A DNA stretch of 64,000 nucleotides. Origin: Pseudomonas anguilliseptica. Its GTDB lineage: Bacteria > Pseudomonadota > Gammaproteobacteria > Pseudomonadales > Pseudomonadaceae. The stretch covers positions 372,001 to 436,000 of the forward strand of contig NZ_JAEIOI010000001.1 in NCBI RefSeq assembly GCF_021375795.1, written 5' to 3'. This document shows positions 54,958 through 63,612 of the stretch, piece after piece. Within the stretch, counting starts at the first letter, position 1, and the number at the start of each line of letters is the position of its first letter. The position numbers and the translations under genes were made by a program. A model generated the notes under the pieces. That model was not told the origin of the DNA, made no database searches, and saw only the letters and a list, made by a program, of their open reading frames with translations.

Positions 54958-55436
54958 ACGACGCGCACTATTCCCAACAGTTGCACGCCACTGGCCAGAC
55001 GCAGGGTCACTTCGTCGCCAATCTGTTTGCCGAGCAGGCTTTGTCCCAGCGGTGCCTGCGGGCCGATCACCTGCACGGCCTGGCCATCCTGCTGCAGCTT
55101 CATCGCTGCGCCGTCCGGGCCGAGGAACAGGCACTGGCGGCGCTCTTGCTCGTCGTTTAGCTCAACCAACGCGCCGAGTTGAATGCCCAGTTGTGGGTCA
55201 AAGCTACGCAGCACCAGCTGCTTCCAGTTGGCCAGCGTCTGGCGAATGGCGGCGGCGCGGCGGGCCTGTCCGGTGGCCAGATAAGAGGCTTCCAGACCCA
55301 GGGTGTCGTATTTGTTTTCGGCGATATTTTCTTCATGGGTCGCCGCTTCGTAGGCGGTCAGTGCCGCCTGTTGGGCCTGCAACAGGTCATCTTCGAGGCG
55401 GGCGATTACCTGTTGTAGCAGCTGGGCTTTGTTCAT
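54954..55436 (-). CDS. GreA/GreB-family transcription factor-like protein
   Basis: This 160-residue protein has an N-terminal helical hairpin (AQLLQQVIARLEDDLLQAQQAALTAYEAATHEENIAENKYDT) and a C-terminal FKBP-like Gre domain with SPLGQSLLGKQ-type sequence PLGQSLLGKQIGDEVTLRLASG. The hairpin tip EENIAENKYDT resembles the GreA acidic tip. It is shorter and more divergent than true GreA or GreB, so it may be a secondary RNA polymerase channel factor. Its start overlaps the stop of the yccS-type gene by four bases (ATGA). That link of a transcription factor-like protein with a membrane protein is unusual. It converges with a solute-binding protein gene, sharing four bases. Confidence 0.75.
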   Translation of the reverse strand: MNKAQLLQQVIARLEDDLLQAQQAALTAYEAATHEENIAENKYDTLGLEASYLATGQARRAAAIRQTLANWKQLVLRSFDPQLGIQLGALVELNDEQERRQCLFLGPDGAAMKLQQDGQAVQVIGPQAPLGQSLLGKQIGDEVTLRLASGVQLLGIVRVV

Positions 55437-57604
55437 GTTTGCTTCTTCAGTAGGTGCGCGGCCAGGGTGCGCAGTGGCCCCAGTTGGCGGCAGATCAGCG
55501 CCAGTTGGGTTTGCACCAGTCGTTGTTGGTCATCCAGGTCATCGCTGAGTGTTTCCAGCTCACGGGCCAGCTGCTCTTCGGCGTCACTGTGGATGGCTAC
55601 CGGGCGCTCATCGCTGAGGCAGCTGGCAATCTCTTCCAGGCTGGCGGCCAACTGGCTGGCGCTGGCCAGCAGCGGGTTGTCGCTGCCACTCAGGCTGGTT
55701 TCACCGCGGTGTGCGCCAAGGCCCGAAAGGTAGCTCAACAGGGTGTGGGAGAGCACCAGAAAGCGGAAGCCAATATCCGCTTCCTTACGAAAATGCCCCG
55801 GCTCCATCAGCATATTGCCCAGGGTGGTCGAGAGTGTGGCATCGGCGTTGTGCGCGTTGCGCCGGGCCAGGCGATAGGCCAGGTCGTCGCGCTTGCCGCT
55901 GGTGTATTGGGCAATGATCTGTTGCAGGTAGCGGCTGTTGCAGCTCAGGGTATTGGCCAGCAGACGGTTGAGGCGGCGACCCTGCCAGTCCGGCAGGATC
56001 AGCAGCACGGCCAGGCCGGCGATCAGGCTGCCGAGCAGCGTGTCGACCAGGCGCGGAATAAACAGCCCGTAACCGTCGCCGACCTGGTTGAAGCAGAACA
56101 ACACCAGCAGGGTGATGGCAGCCGTGGCCAGGGTGTAGCGCGTGCTGCGCAGGGCGAAGAACGCCACCCCGGCGACCACCGCGAACAGCGCCTGTATCAG
56201 CGGGCTGGGGAACAGGTCGAACAGCGCCCAGCCGATCAGCAGGCCAAGTACGGTGCCGCTGATGCGCTGCACCAGCTTGAGCCGGGTCGCGCCATAGTTC
56301 GGCTGGCAGACGAACAGCGTGGTCAGCAGGATCCAGTAGCCTTGCGCCGGGTGAATCCAGTGCAGTACGCCATAGCCGGCGGCCAGGGCGATGGACAGGC
56401 GCAGGGCGTGGCGAAACAGCAGCGAGGTGGGCGTCAGTTGCAGGCGCAGGCGTTCCCAGACGTCCTTGAGTGACTGCGGTTCGCGGTCGAGCAGGCTGCT
56501 GTCTTGTTCTTCGGCGAGGGCATCGGGGTTGCTGGCATTGCCCAGCAGCGCATCCAGGCTGCGCAGGTTGCCGGCCAGCGCACCGAGTGAGCGCAGCAGG
56601 TGACGCCAGGCTGGGTTGCTCTGCATGCGCAGGTGTTCGAGCGAGTCGTGCAGGTCGGTCAGTGCCTGGCGGCAGAGCTCGCGGTACTCGAACGGCTGGC
56701 GCAGCTCGATGGCCTGGGCCAGGCGCTGACAGGCTTCGCCATGCAGGCGCAGCAGGCGTTGGCAGCGGAACAGCACATCGCTGTGGAAGAACGCCTCGGC
56801 CAGCTCGTTGTAGGGGTAATGCGAGGAGCTGGCGCGCTCGTGAATATCCTGGGCGAGGAAATACAGCTTGAGATAGCGGCTGACCTTCGGCCCCGGCCGG
56901 CCATTGCCGACCCGGTGCAAGATGATCTCTTTGGCTGCGTTGAGTGCCGCCACCACTTTGCCGTTCTGCTTGGCCAGGGCCAGGCGACGTTCTTCCACAT
57001 CCAGCTGGCGCAGCGGTTCGAACAGCGCGGCCTTGAGCTTGAGGTAGCGTCCCAGCTCGCGAAACAGCCGCGCCAGGCTGTGCTGCACCGGCTGGTTGGC
57101 AAACAGCGCATTCCACAGCACCGACAGCAGGCCATACCAGGCCGCACCGGCCACCAGCAGCAGAGGCTCCTGCCACAGGCCCGCCGCACCGCCGCGCTGC
57201 TCCACGCCGATCATGCTGTACACCGCGAGAATCAGCGTGGCCGCGCCGAGGGTGGCGTAGCGTTCGCCGAGTGCGCCGAGCATGGTCAGAGCAAAGCTCG
57301 ACAGCGCCAGGGCGCAGACAAACAGCCAGGGATAGGGGAAGAGAAACTCCACCGCATAAGCGGCGACGCTAAAGCAGCCGAGGGTGACCAGCAGCGCTCC
57401 CAGGCGGCCCTGCCAACTGTCGTCGGTTTCCGCCAGGGCGCTGGCGATCACCCCGAGAAACAGCGGAATCAATGCATGCATCCAGCCCTGCGACCAGCAC
57501 AACAGCAGCGCGCCGCTGAGGGCGATAAACACCCGCAGGCTGTAGCTGAATTTATCCTGAGCCCAGAGGCGGCGTAGCGAATAAGGTAATGAGCGCGATG
57601 GCAT
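55433..57604 (-). CDS. yccS: YccS/FUSC family inner-membrane protein
   Basis: This 723-residue membrane protein of the FUSC/YccS type is built of two transmembrane bundles. The N-terminal bundle starts FSYSLRVFIALSGALLLCWSQGWMHALIPLFLGVIASALAETDDSWQGRL. A long cytoplasmic helical region follows, then the second bundle LLFRHALRLSIALAAGYGVLHWIHPAQGYWILLTTLFVCQPNYGATR with LVQRISGTVLGLLIGW. These proteins are related to AaeB-type aromatic acid exporters; the substrate is unknown. The frame is open to 57670, but MPSRSLPYSLRRLWAQDKFSY at 57604 is the usual start. It is cotranscribed with the downstream Gre-like gene. Confidence 0.9.
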   Translation of the reverse strand: MPSRSLPYSLRRLWAQDKFSYSLRVFIALSGALLLCWSQGWMHALIPLFLGVIASALAETDDSWQGRLGALLVTLGCFSVAAYAVEFLFPYPWLFVCALALSSFALTMLGALGERYATLGAATLILAVYSMIGVEQRGGAAGLWQEPLLLVAGAAWYGLLSVLWNALFANQPVQHSLARLFRELGRYLKLKAALFEPLRQLDVEERRLALAKQNGKVVAALNAAKEIILHRVGNGRPGPKVSRYLKLYFLAQDIHERASSSHYPYNELAEAFFHSDVLFRCQRLLRLHGEACQRLAQAIELRQPFEYRELCRQALTDLHDSLEHLRMQSNPAWRHLLRSLGALAGNLRSLDALLGNASNPDALAEEQDSSLLDREPQSLKDVWERLRLQLTPTSLLFRHALRLSIALAAGYGVLHWIHPAQGYWILLTTLFVCQPNYGATRLKLVQRISGTVLGLLIGWALFDLFPSPLIQALFAVVAGVAFFALRSTRYTLATAAITLLVLFCFNQVGDGYGLFIPRLVDTLLGSLIAGLAVLLILPDWQGRRLNRLLANTLSCNSRYLQQIIAQYTSGKRDDLAYRLARRNAHNADATLSTTLGNMLMEPGHFRKEADIGFRFLVLSHTLLSYLSGLGAHRGETSLSGSDNPLLASASQLAASLEEIASCLSDERPVAIHSDAEEQLARELETLSDDLDDQQRLVQTQLALICRQLGPLRTLAAHLLKKQT

Positions 57605-57776
57605 GGCCCGGCCTTGAGCAAGCGTAAACAGGTAGCAGCCTAACGGAGTCTGTGCCGAGTTGGCAGCCATCGCAGGCGTTTCATGCTTATTTATCGGTTG
57701 CCGGGCTTGCGCGCGTGGTACGAATCCGCATGGCAGCTACGCTGAAATCATTCGCTGTTTGCGTGAGGCATCCGCC

Positions 57777-58553
57777 GTGCTGTTCACCTCGTTGCGTGCG
57801 TTGCTCCCGTTGCTGTTCGCCAGTCTGCTGTGCGCACCGTTGACGGCCGAGCCGTTACGGCTGTTTACCGAAGAGTACCCGCCGATCAATTTCAGTCAGA
57901 ACGGCGAGCCGGCTGGTCTGGCCACCGAGGTGGTGAAAGAAATCATGCGCCGCACCGGGCAGAATGCGCCGATCAGCGTGGTGCCCTGGGCGCGTGGTTA
58001 TCAGGAGGCCCTGACCCGCGCCAACACCGGACTGTTTGTGGCCATGCGCACCCGTGAGCGTGAGCACCTGTTCAAGTGGGTCGGGCCGGTTACCCGCAAC
58101 GTCACCAGTTTCTACGCCCTGCGCCGCTCCTTTCTCTCGATCAGCCGCGCTGAGGAAGCCCGTGAGTACGGTGAGATAGCCGTGCCGCGCGATTGGTACA
58201 GCCACCAGCGCCTGTTGGCCGACGGCTTCAGCAACCTGACCCCGGTTACCGGGCCGGCGCAGGTGGTCAGCATGCTCAAGCGGGGGCGGGTCAAGCTGAT
58301 GGTGCTGGACAACCTGAGCATCAATGCGCTGCTGGCCCAGGGCGATATCCAGGCCGACGAGGTGCAGCTGCTGTTCAACTACATGCACAGCGACAGCTAT
58401 ATCGCCTTTTCTCAACAAACCGATGATGCGCTGATCAGCCGTTGGCAGCGCGAGTTGAACGCGATGAAGCAGGACGGCAGCTTTGCCGCTATTCATCACA
58501 AGTGGTTACCGGGCGAGCCGCTGCCACCGCTTGAGCCGGCCCCGGCCCCTTGA
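57777..58553 (+). CDS. Periplasmic solute-binding protein, family 3, without ABC partners (2)
   Basis: This 258-residue protein is predicted to start at a GTG (57777), because GAGG lies eight bases upstream and this start gives a clean signal peptide (MLFTSLRALLPLLFASLLCAPLTA). Upstream ATG starts lack ribosome sites. Mature part: EPLRLFTEEYPPINFSQNGEPAGLATEVVKEIMRRTG, VVPWARGYQEALTRANTGLFVAMRTREREHLFKWVGPV. It resembles amino-acid-binding receptors of SBP_bac_3 type and is the second of three solitary copies here. Confidence 0.82.
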   Translation: MLFTSLRALLPLLFASLLCAPLTAEPLRLFTEEYPPINFSQNGEPAGLATEVVKEIMRRTGQNAPISVVPWARGYQEALTRANTGLFVAMRTREREHLFKWVGPVTRNVTSFYALRRSFLSISRAEEAREYGEIAVPRDWYSHQRLLADGFSNLTPVTGPAQVVSMLKRGRVKLMVLDNLSINALLAQGDIQADEVQLLFNYMHSDSYIAFSQQTDDALISRWQRELNAMKQDGSFAAIHHKWLPGEPLPPLEPAPAP

Positions 58554-58554
58554 A

Positions 58555-59739
58555 TCAGACAAACTGCGCGGCGGCGTAGCCTGAGGCCCAGGCCCACTGG
58601 AAGTTGAAGCCGCCCAAGTGACCGGTGACATCCAGCACTTCGCCGACAAAATACAGCCCAGGCGATTTCAGCGACTCCATGGTTTTCGACGACACCTCTC
58701 GGGTGTCCACGCCGCCCAATGTCACCTCGGCGGTGCGATAACCCTCGGTGCCGGCCGGCACCAGTTGCCAGTCACCGAGCTGCTCGGCAATCGCCTTGAG
58801 TTCGGCGTGGGTGTACTGCTTCAGCGGTTTGGAGGCGAACCAGTTGTCCGCCAGCAGGCCGGCCATTTTCTTGGTAAATAGCTCGGCCAGCAGGGTTTTC
58901 AACTCGCTGTTGGGGCGTTCGCGCTGTTGCTGTTCCAGCCACTCGGGCAGGTCGATATGCGGCAACAGGTTGATGCTGATGGCTTGGCCCGGTTGCCAGA
59001 ACGAGGAAATCTGCAGGATTGCCGGGCCACTCAGGCCGCGGTGGGTGAACAGGATATTTTCCTTGAAGCTCTGCCCGTTGCAGCTCACCACACAGTCTTC
59101 CACCGAGGTGCCGGACAGTTCGCTGCACAGCGCCTTGAGTTGTGGGTCGGTGAGGGTAAACGGCACCAGACCGGCGCGGGTTGGCAGCAGGTTATGGCCG
59201 AACTGCTTGGCCACCTGATAGCCGAAACCGGTGGCACCGAGGGTCGGAATCGACAGGCCGCCGGTGGCGATTACCAGCGACTCGCAGCGCACCACGCCGG
59301 CGCTGGTGTGCAGCTGATAGCCGTTGTCCAGTTTGCTGATCTCGCCCACCGAGGTGTCCAGGCGCAGCGTTACGCCGGCTTCGTCACACTCGCTGAGCAG
59401 CAGGCCGAGGATGTCGCTGGCCTTGTTGTCACAGAACAGCTGACCGAGCTTCTTCTCGTGGTAGGGCACGCCATGCTTGGCCACCAAGCCGATAAAGTCC
59501 CACTGGGTATAGCGCGCCAGGGCGGATTTGCAGAAGTGCGGGTTTTCCGAGAGAAAGTTGCTCGGCTCGCAGTACATGTTGGTGAAATTGCAGCGCCCGC
59601 CACCGGACATCAGGATCTTCTTGCCGGCCTTGTTGGCGTGATCGAGCAACAGCACCTGACGCCCGCGCGCCGCCGCTGTCAGCGCGCACATTAGCCCGGC
59701 GGCACCGGCTCCGATAATCACGACCTGGGGTGTCAGCAC
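58555..59739 (-). CDS. HI0933/YhiN family FAD-dependent oxidoreductase
   Basis: This 394-residue flavoprotein has an N-terminal dinucleotide-binding motif VVIIGAGAAGLMCALTAAARGRQVLLLDHANKAGKKIL, the family-typical SGGGRCNFTN segment, LVIATGGLSIPTLGATGFGYQVAKQFGH, and the C-terminal FVGEVLDVTGHLGGFNFQWAWASGYAAAQ. It belongs to the YhiN group (aminoacetone oxidase-like annotation), with substrates not established. It converges with the second solute-binding gene, one base apart. Confidence 0.92.
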   Translation of the reverse strand: MLTPQVVIIGAGAAGLMCALTAAARGRQVLLLDHANKAGKKILMSGGGRCNFTNMYCEPSNFLSENPHFCKSALARYTQWDFIGLVAKHGVPYHEKKLGQLFCDNKASDILGLLLSECDEAGVTLRLDTSVGEISKLDNGYQLHTSAGVVRCESLVIATGGLSIPTLGATGFGYQVAKQFGHNLLPTRAGLVPFTLTDPQLKALCSELSGTSVEDCVVSCNGQSFKENILFTHRGLSGPAILQISSFWQPGQAISINLLPHIDLPEWLEQQQRERPNSELKTLLAELFTKKMAGLLADNWFASKPLKQYTHAELKAIAEQLGDWQLVPAGTEGYRTAEVTLGGVDTREVSSKTMESLKSPGLYFVGEVLDVTGHLGGFNFQWAWASGYAAAQFV

Positions 59740-59872
59740 TGCAATTTCCTCAACCTACGACCCGCGCCACTGCGGGCGCAAAACAGCGCGCATCTTAACT
59801 GATGGCTTATGAGGTGTGCCTGGACCGGTGATCGACTAGGCTTAGCACTCTGTGATTTCTGGACCGCGATTG

Positions 59873-60610
59873 ATGAATGGAACGCGTGTTTGCCTGCTGT
59901 TGTGGGTGCTCCTGCTGCCCTTGCATGGCAATGCTGCGCAAGCCCTGCGGCTGGTGGCTGACCCCTGGCCACCGTTCAATGATCAGACGCTACTGAATAA
60001 CGGCGTGGCTTCTGACCTGGTGGCCACGGCGCTGACTCGTGCCGGCTACACCACCAGCTATGCCCAGGTGCCCTGGGAGCGTGCGGTGCGCGGGTTGCAG
60101 CAGGACACCTACGATGTGCTGATCAACGCCTGGTACACCGATGAGCGGGCCGTCTTCGGTCATTACTCGCAGCCTTACCTGATCAACCGCATCCGTTTTC
60201 TGCAACGCAAGGGCAGCCAGATCAAATTCACCCAGTTGCCCGACCTGTACCCCTACAGCATTGCCGTGGTGCGCGGTTATGCCTACTCCAGCGAGTTTGA
60301 TCAGGACAGCCGGCTGACCAAGGTCGGCGTGGTCGGCTTTGAGGTCGGTGCGCGCATGTTGCAGGCGCGGCGGGTGCAGTTGACCCTGGAGGACGAGCTG
60401 GTGGCGCGCTATCACCTGAGCCGTAGCCTGGCCGGGATTCGTGATCAGCTGGAGTTTCTGCCGCAGCCGTTAAGTGAGAACGGCCTGCATATTCTGATCA
60501 GCCGTAAACACCCGCAGCACCGGCAGATTGCCGATGCCTTCAACAAGGCGATTGAGGACATGCGCGCCGATGGCAGTTATGCGCAGATCTTTCTGCGTCA
60601 TGGGCTTTAG
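59873..60610 (+). CDS. Periplasmic solute-binding protein, family 3, without ABC partners (3)
   Basis: This 245-residue protein with signal peptide (MNGTRVCLLLWVLLLPLHGNAAQA) is followed by LRLVADPWPPFNDQTLLNNGVASDLVATALTRAGYTTSYAQVPWERAVRGLQQDTYDVLINAWYTDERA. The second lobe contains YSIAVVRGYAYSSEFD. It is divergent from the HI0933-type gene. The start at 59873 is preferred to 59852 because it begins at the signal peptide. No permease is encoded nearby. Confidence 0.83.
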   Translation: MNGTRVCLLLWVLLLPLHGNAAQALRLVADPWPPFNDQTLLNNGVASDLVATALTRAGYTTSYAQVPWERAVRGLQQDTYDVLINAWYTDERAVFGHYSQPYLINRIRFLQRKGSQIKFTQLPDLYPYSIAVVRGYAYSSEFDQDSRLTKVGVVGFEVGARMLQARRVQLTLEDELVARYHLSRSLAGIRDQLEFLPQPLSENGLHILISRKHPQHRQIADAFNKAIEDMRADGSYAQIFLRHGL

Positions 60611-60643
60611 AGTCTTCACTGCTGCATTGTTAGCCAGCGCTGG

Positions 60644-61879
60644 TCACTGCCAGCAGTTGCGCCCACGGCCCTGGCTCTTGGCCTGATACAGGCGCAGGTC
60701 GGCCTGGTGCAGCAGGCTTTCCAGGTCGTCCGGGGCACCGTGGTAGATGCCGGCGCTGAACGACAGCGGCGGTGCACCAACGGCGTATTTCAGGCTGGCG
60801 CAGTAGCTGCGCAACTGGTCGAGGGCGTCGCTGAGGGTGGCGGCGTCCTGCTGGCTGACCATGGCGAACTCTTCACCGCCCAGACGGCCGAGCAGAGCAT
60901 CGGGGAACACCGCAGAAAATGCCCGGGCAAAGGCGATCAGTGCGGCGTCACCGCTGGCGTGGCCGTGTTCGTCGTTGATCCGTTTGAAGAAATCCAGATC
61001 GAGCATCGCCACGCTGAGGTCGCGACCGCCCGAGCGGGCCTGCTGGAACAGTTGCTGGCCGTGCTCATAAAAGGCGCGGCGGTTGTTCAAGCCGGTCAGG
61101 GCATCAAACTGTGCGGCCTGCTTGAGGGCGCGCAGCAGGTCGCGGCGTTCCAGGGTCGACATCACCCGGCAGTTGAGTTCTTCCGGGCAGAAGGGCTTGC
61201 GCAGAAAATCGTCGGCACCGTGCTTGATAAACTTTGCGCTAAGCGAACCCTTGGTGTCGGCAGACAGGCCGAGAATGATCAGTTCGTGGCGTTTCATCTT
61301 CTGCCGCAGCAGCTTGACCAGATCAAAACCGCTGAGTCCCGGCATGCTGTGGTCGACCACCAGCAGGTCGATATCCGGCTGCTCCTTGAGCAGGCGCAGG
61401 GCTTCGTCACCGTCGCAGGCTTCGAGAATCTGGTAGCGGTGCGGGGTTAGAACATGGCGGATGTAGTGACGGGTGGCCTCGGAGTCCTCGGCGATGAGGA
61501 TCTTTACCGCACTGTTGCTTTCCAGGCGGTGCAACAGGCGGAAGGCGTACTCGTAGGAGTGCTGGCTTTCCTTGAGTACGTAATCGACCACGCCCTTGAG
61601 CAGCATCTGGTCGCGGCGCTGCTCGTTGTAGGTGCCGCTGAGGACGATGCAGGGCAGGTGGTAACTCATCACCACATCGACAATCTCACCGTCCGGGGCG
61701 TCCGGCAGGTTGAGGTCGACGATAGCCGCGAAGAACAGCTCGGCCGAGGTTTCCAGTATCACCTGGGCTTCACCCATGGAGGCGCAGAAGATGGGCTGGA
61801 AGCCCGTCTCCTTGCGAAACAGATGTTCGAGAATCTTCAGCACCAGTGGGCTGTCTTCGATCACCAGGATATTGCGCAA
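60644..61879 (-). CDS. Diguanylate cyclase with two receiver domains
   Basis: This 411-residue response regulator has two successive receiver domains and a GGDEF domain. Receiver 1 has Asp55 (AAIVDLNLPD); receiver 2 begins VKILIAEDSEATRHYIRHVL with its Asp in LLVVDHSMPGLSGFD. The C-terminal domain has FDALTGLNNRRAFY and the catalytic RLGGEEFAMV, so it should synthesise cyclic di-GMP. An RxxD inhibitory site is not visible upstream of GGEEF. No sensor kinase is adjacent. It is separated from dbpA by a short gap, same strand. Confidence 0.93.
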   Translation of the reverse strand: MRNILVIEDSPLVLKILEHLFRKETGFQPIFCASMGEAQVILETSAELFFAAIVDLNLPDAPDGEIVDVVMSYHLPCIVLSGTYNEQRRDQMLLKGVVDYVLKESQHSYEYAFRLLHRLESNSAVKILIAEDSEATRHYIRHVLTPHRYQILEACDGDEALRLLKEQPDIDLLVVDHSMPGLSGFDLVKLLRQKMKRHELIILGLSADTKGSLSAKFIKHGADDFLRKPFCPEELNCRVMSTLERRDLLRALKQAAQFDALTGLNNRRAFYEHGQQLFQQARSGGRDLSVAMLDLDFFKRINDEHGHASGDAALIAFARAFSAVFPDALLGRLGGEEFAMVSQQDAATLSDALDQLRSYCASLKYAVGAPPLSFSAGIYHGAPDDLESLLHQADLRLYQAKSQGRGRNCWQ

Positions 61880-61939
61880 GGGGATACTCCTCTGTCGCTG
61901 ACCGCATCACTGCGGCCGTCTGCTTAGCTCATGCGGCAA

Positions 61940-63319
61940 CTATAGGGTACGCACGCGCAGCGAACGACCTTTGATCTTGCCTTCACTGAGGCACTTGAGT
62001 GCCTGCATGGCGACGACGCGCTCAACGGCTACATAAGCCTGGAAGTCGAAAATGGCGATCTTGCCGACCTGCGCGCCAGGGATGCCGGCTGCGCCCGTCA
62101 GGGCGCCAAGAATATCGCCGGGACGCAGTTTGTCCTTGCGCCCGGCGCCGATGCACAGGGTGATCATCGATGGCTGCAACGGCGCGCCGCCCTGGTGTTT
62201 CAGGCTGCTCAGCGGATGCCAGTTGAGTGGCGACTTTTGCAGGGTCTCGATGGCCTGGGCGCGATGGCCTTCGGCTGGTGCGACCAGACTCACGGCCAGG
62301 CCCTTTTCACCGGCACGTCCGGTGCGGCCGACGCGGTGAATATGGATTTCCGAATCACGCGCCAGTTCGACGTTGATCACCATGTCCAACGCGTCGATAT
62401 CCAGGCCGCGTGCGGCCACATCGGTGGCCACCAGCACGGACAGGCTGCGGTTGGCGAACATTGCCAGCACCTGATCACGGTCGCGTTGCTCCAGGTCACC
62501 ATGCAGCGCAGCGGCCGAGATGCCTTTGGCGGTCAGATGGTCGACCACGTCCTGGCACTGCTGCTTGGTAAAGCAGAAGGCCACGCAGGACTGTGGGCGG
62601 AAGCTGTTGAGCAGCTTGACCACGGCGTCCAGGCGCTCTTCCGGGGCGATTTCGTAGAAGCGCTGTTCGATCTGCGTGTCGTCGTGCAGGGCCTCGGCCT
62701 TGACCTGCTGCGGGTCGCGCATAAAGGCCGCGGCCAGTTGCTTGATCCCGGCCGGGTAGGTGGCGGAGAACAGCAGGGTCTGCCGGCGGCTCGGGGTCTG
62801 CCCGATGATGTCGGCGATGCTGTCGTAAAAGCCCATGTCGAGCATGCGATCGGCTTCATCGAGCACCAGGGTGTTCAGACCGTCGAGCTTCAGTGTGCCC
62901 TTGCTCAGGTGCTGCTGGATGCGCCCCGGGGTGCCGACGATGATCTGCGCGCCGTGTTCCAGCGAGCCGATCTGCGGGCCGAACGGCACACCGCCGCACA
63001 GGGTGAGAATCTTGATGTTGTCTGCCGAGCGCGCCAGGCGACGCAGCTCCTTGGCCACCTGATCGGCCAACTCGCGGGTCGGGCAAAGCACCAGCGCCTG
63101 GCAGCCAAAATAGCGTGGGTTGAGCGGGTTGAGCAGGCCGATGCCAAAAGCGGCGGTCTTGCCGCTGCCGGTCTTGGCCTGGGCGATCAGGTCCATGCCC
63201 TTGAGCATGACCGGCAGGCTCTGCGCCTGGATCGGCGTCATCTCGGCGTAACCGAGGGACTCGAGGTTGGCCAGCATGGCGGCGGAAAGCGGCAGAGAAG
63301 AGAAAGCGGTTTGAGTCAC
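61940..63319 (-). CDS. dbpA: ATP-dependent RNA helicase DbpA
   Basis: This 459-residue DEAD-box helicase is stimulated by 23S rRNA hairpin 92 and acts in large-subunit assembly. The core has [75 protein letters not shown] and HRVGRTGRAGEKGLAVSLV. The C-terminal ~75 residues (TLCIGAGRKDKLRPGDILGALTGAAGIPGAQVGKIAIFDFQAYVAV) form the DbpA-type RNA-recognition domain. That domain separates it from the RhlE protein at 30.4-32.2 kb. Length is standard. Confidence 0.96.
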   Translation of the reverse strand: MTQTAFSSLPLSAAMLANLESLGYAEMTPIQAQSLPVMLKGMDLIAQAKTGSGKTAAFGIGLLNPLNPRYFGCQALVLCPTRELADQVAKELRRLARSADNIKILTLCGGVPFGPQIGSLEHGAQIIVGTPGRIQQHLSKGTLKLDGLNTLVLDEADRMLDMGFYDSIADIIGQTPSRRQTLLFSATYPAGIKQLAAAFMRDPQQVKAEALHDDTQIEQRFYEIAPEERLDAVVKLLNSFRPQSCVAFCFTKQQCQDVVDHLTAKGISAAALHGDLEQRDRDQVLAMFANRSLSVLVATDVAARGLDIDALDMVINVELARDSEIHIHRVGRTGRAGEKGLAVSLVAPAEGHRAQAIETLQKSPLNWHPLSSLKHQGGAPLQPSMITLCIGAGRKDKLRPGDILGALTGAAGIPGAQVGKIAIFDFQAYVAVERVVAMQALKCLSEGKIKGRSLRVRTL

Positions 63320-63413
63320 GGTGCAGGCCTGCTAAACGAAATGGCGTGCAGTGTAACAGGCTGCGCCCTACGCCCTGACGTTAACAGGCAGCCGGTCGTG
63401 GGCCGGTGCGGCT

Positions 63414-63612
63414 TAGAACCTTATTTATGATCTCGCGAGCTAGAGCCATGCAAGGCAAGAACAGGCGAGGAAGCGGAGTTTACTGGTGTAAATGAGCATA
63501 ACTCGCTTAGCTCGCCCTTCGGGTCGCGCTAAAGCGCGTTAGCCGCAAGCGGCTTGCCGAGCCTGTTTTTAACGCAGTAGGGCCGACGCGCAGCAGATCG
63601 TAAAAAGGTTCT
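63414..63612. repeat. Full-length ~199-bp intergenic MITE-like repeat
   Basis: The element is bounded by imperfect terminal inverted repeats: left TAGAACCTTATTTATGATCT, right AGATCGTAAAAAGGTTCTA. Internal hairpins include GCGCTAAAGCGC and GCCGCAAGCGGC. No ORF of note. Its right end carries the priA stop codon (63611-63613), and a fragment of the right end recurs at 6826-6880. Similar sequences are familiar to me from other Pseudomonas intergenic regions. No transposase is encoded. Confidence 0.75.

Noticed and set aside
55785..57176. 463-residue alternative frame inside yccS
   Set aside because: Same-strand frame shift of the yccS gene with a Pro/Arg/Gly-rich meaningless translation.
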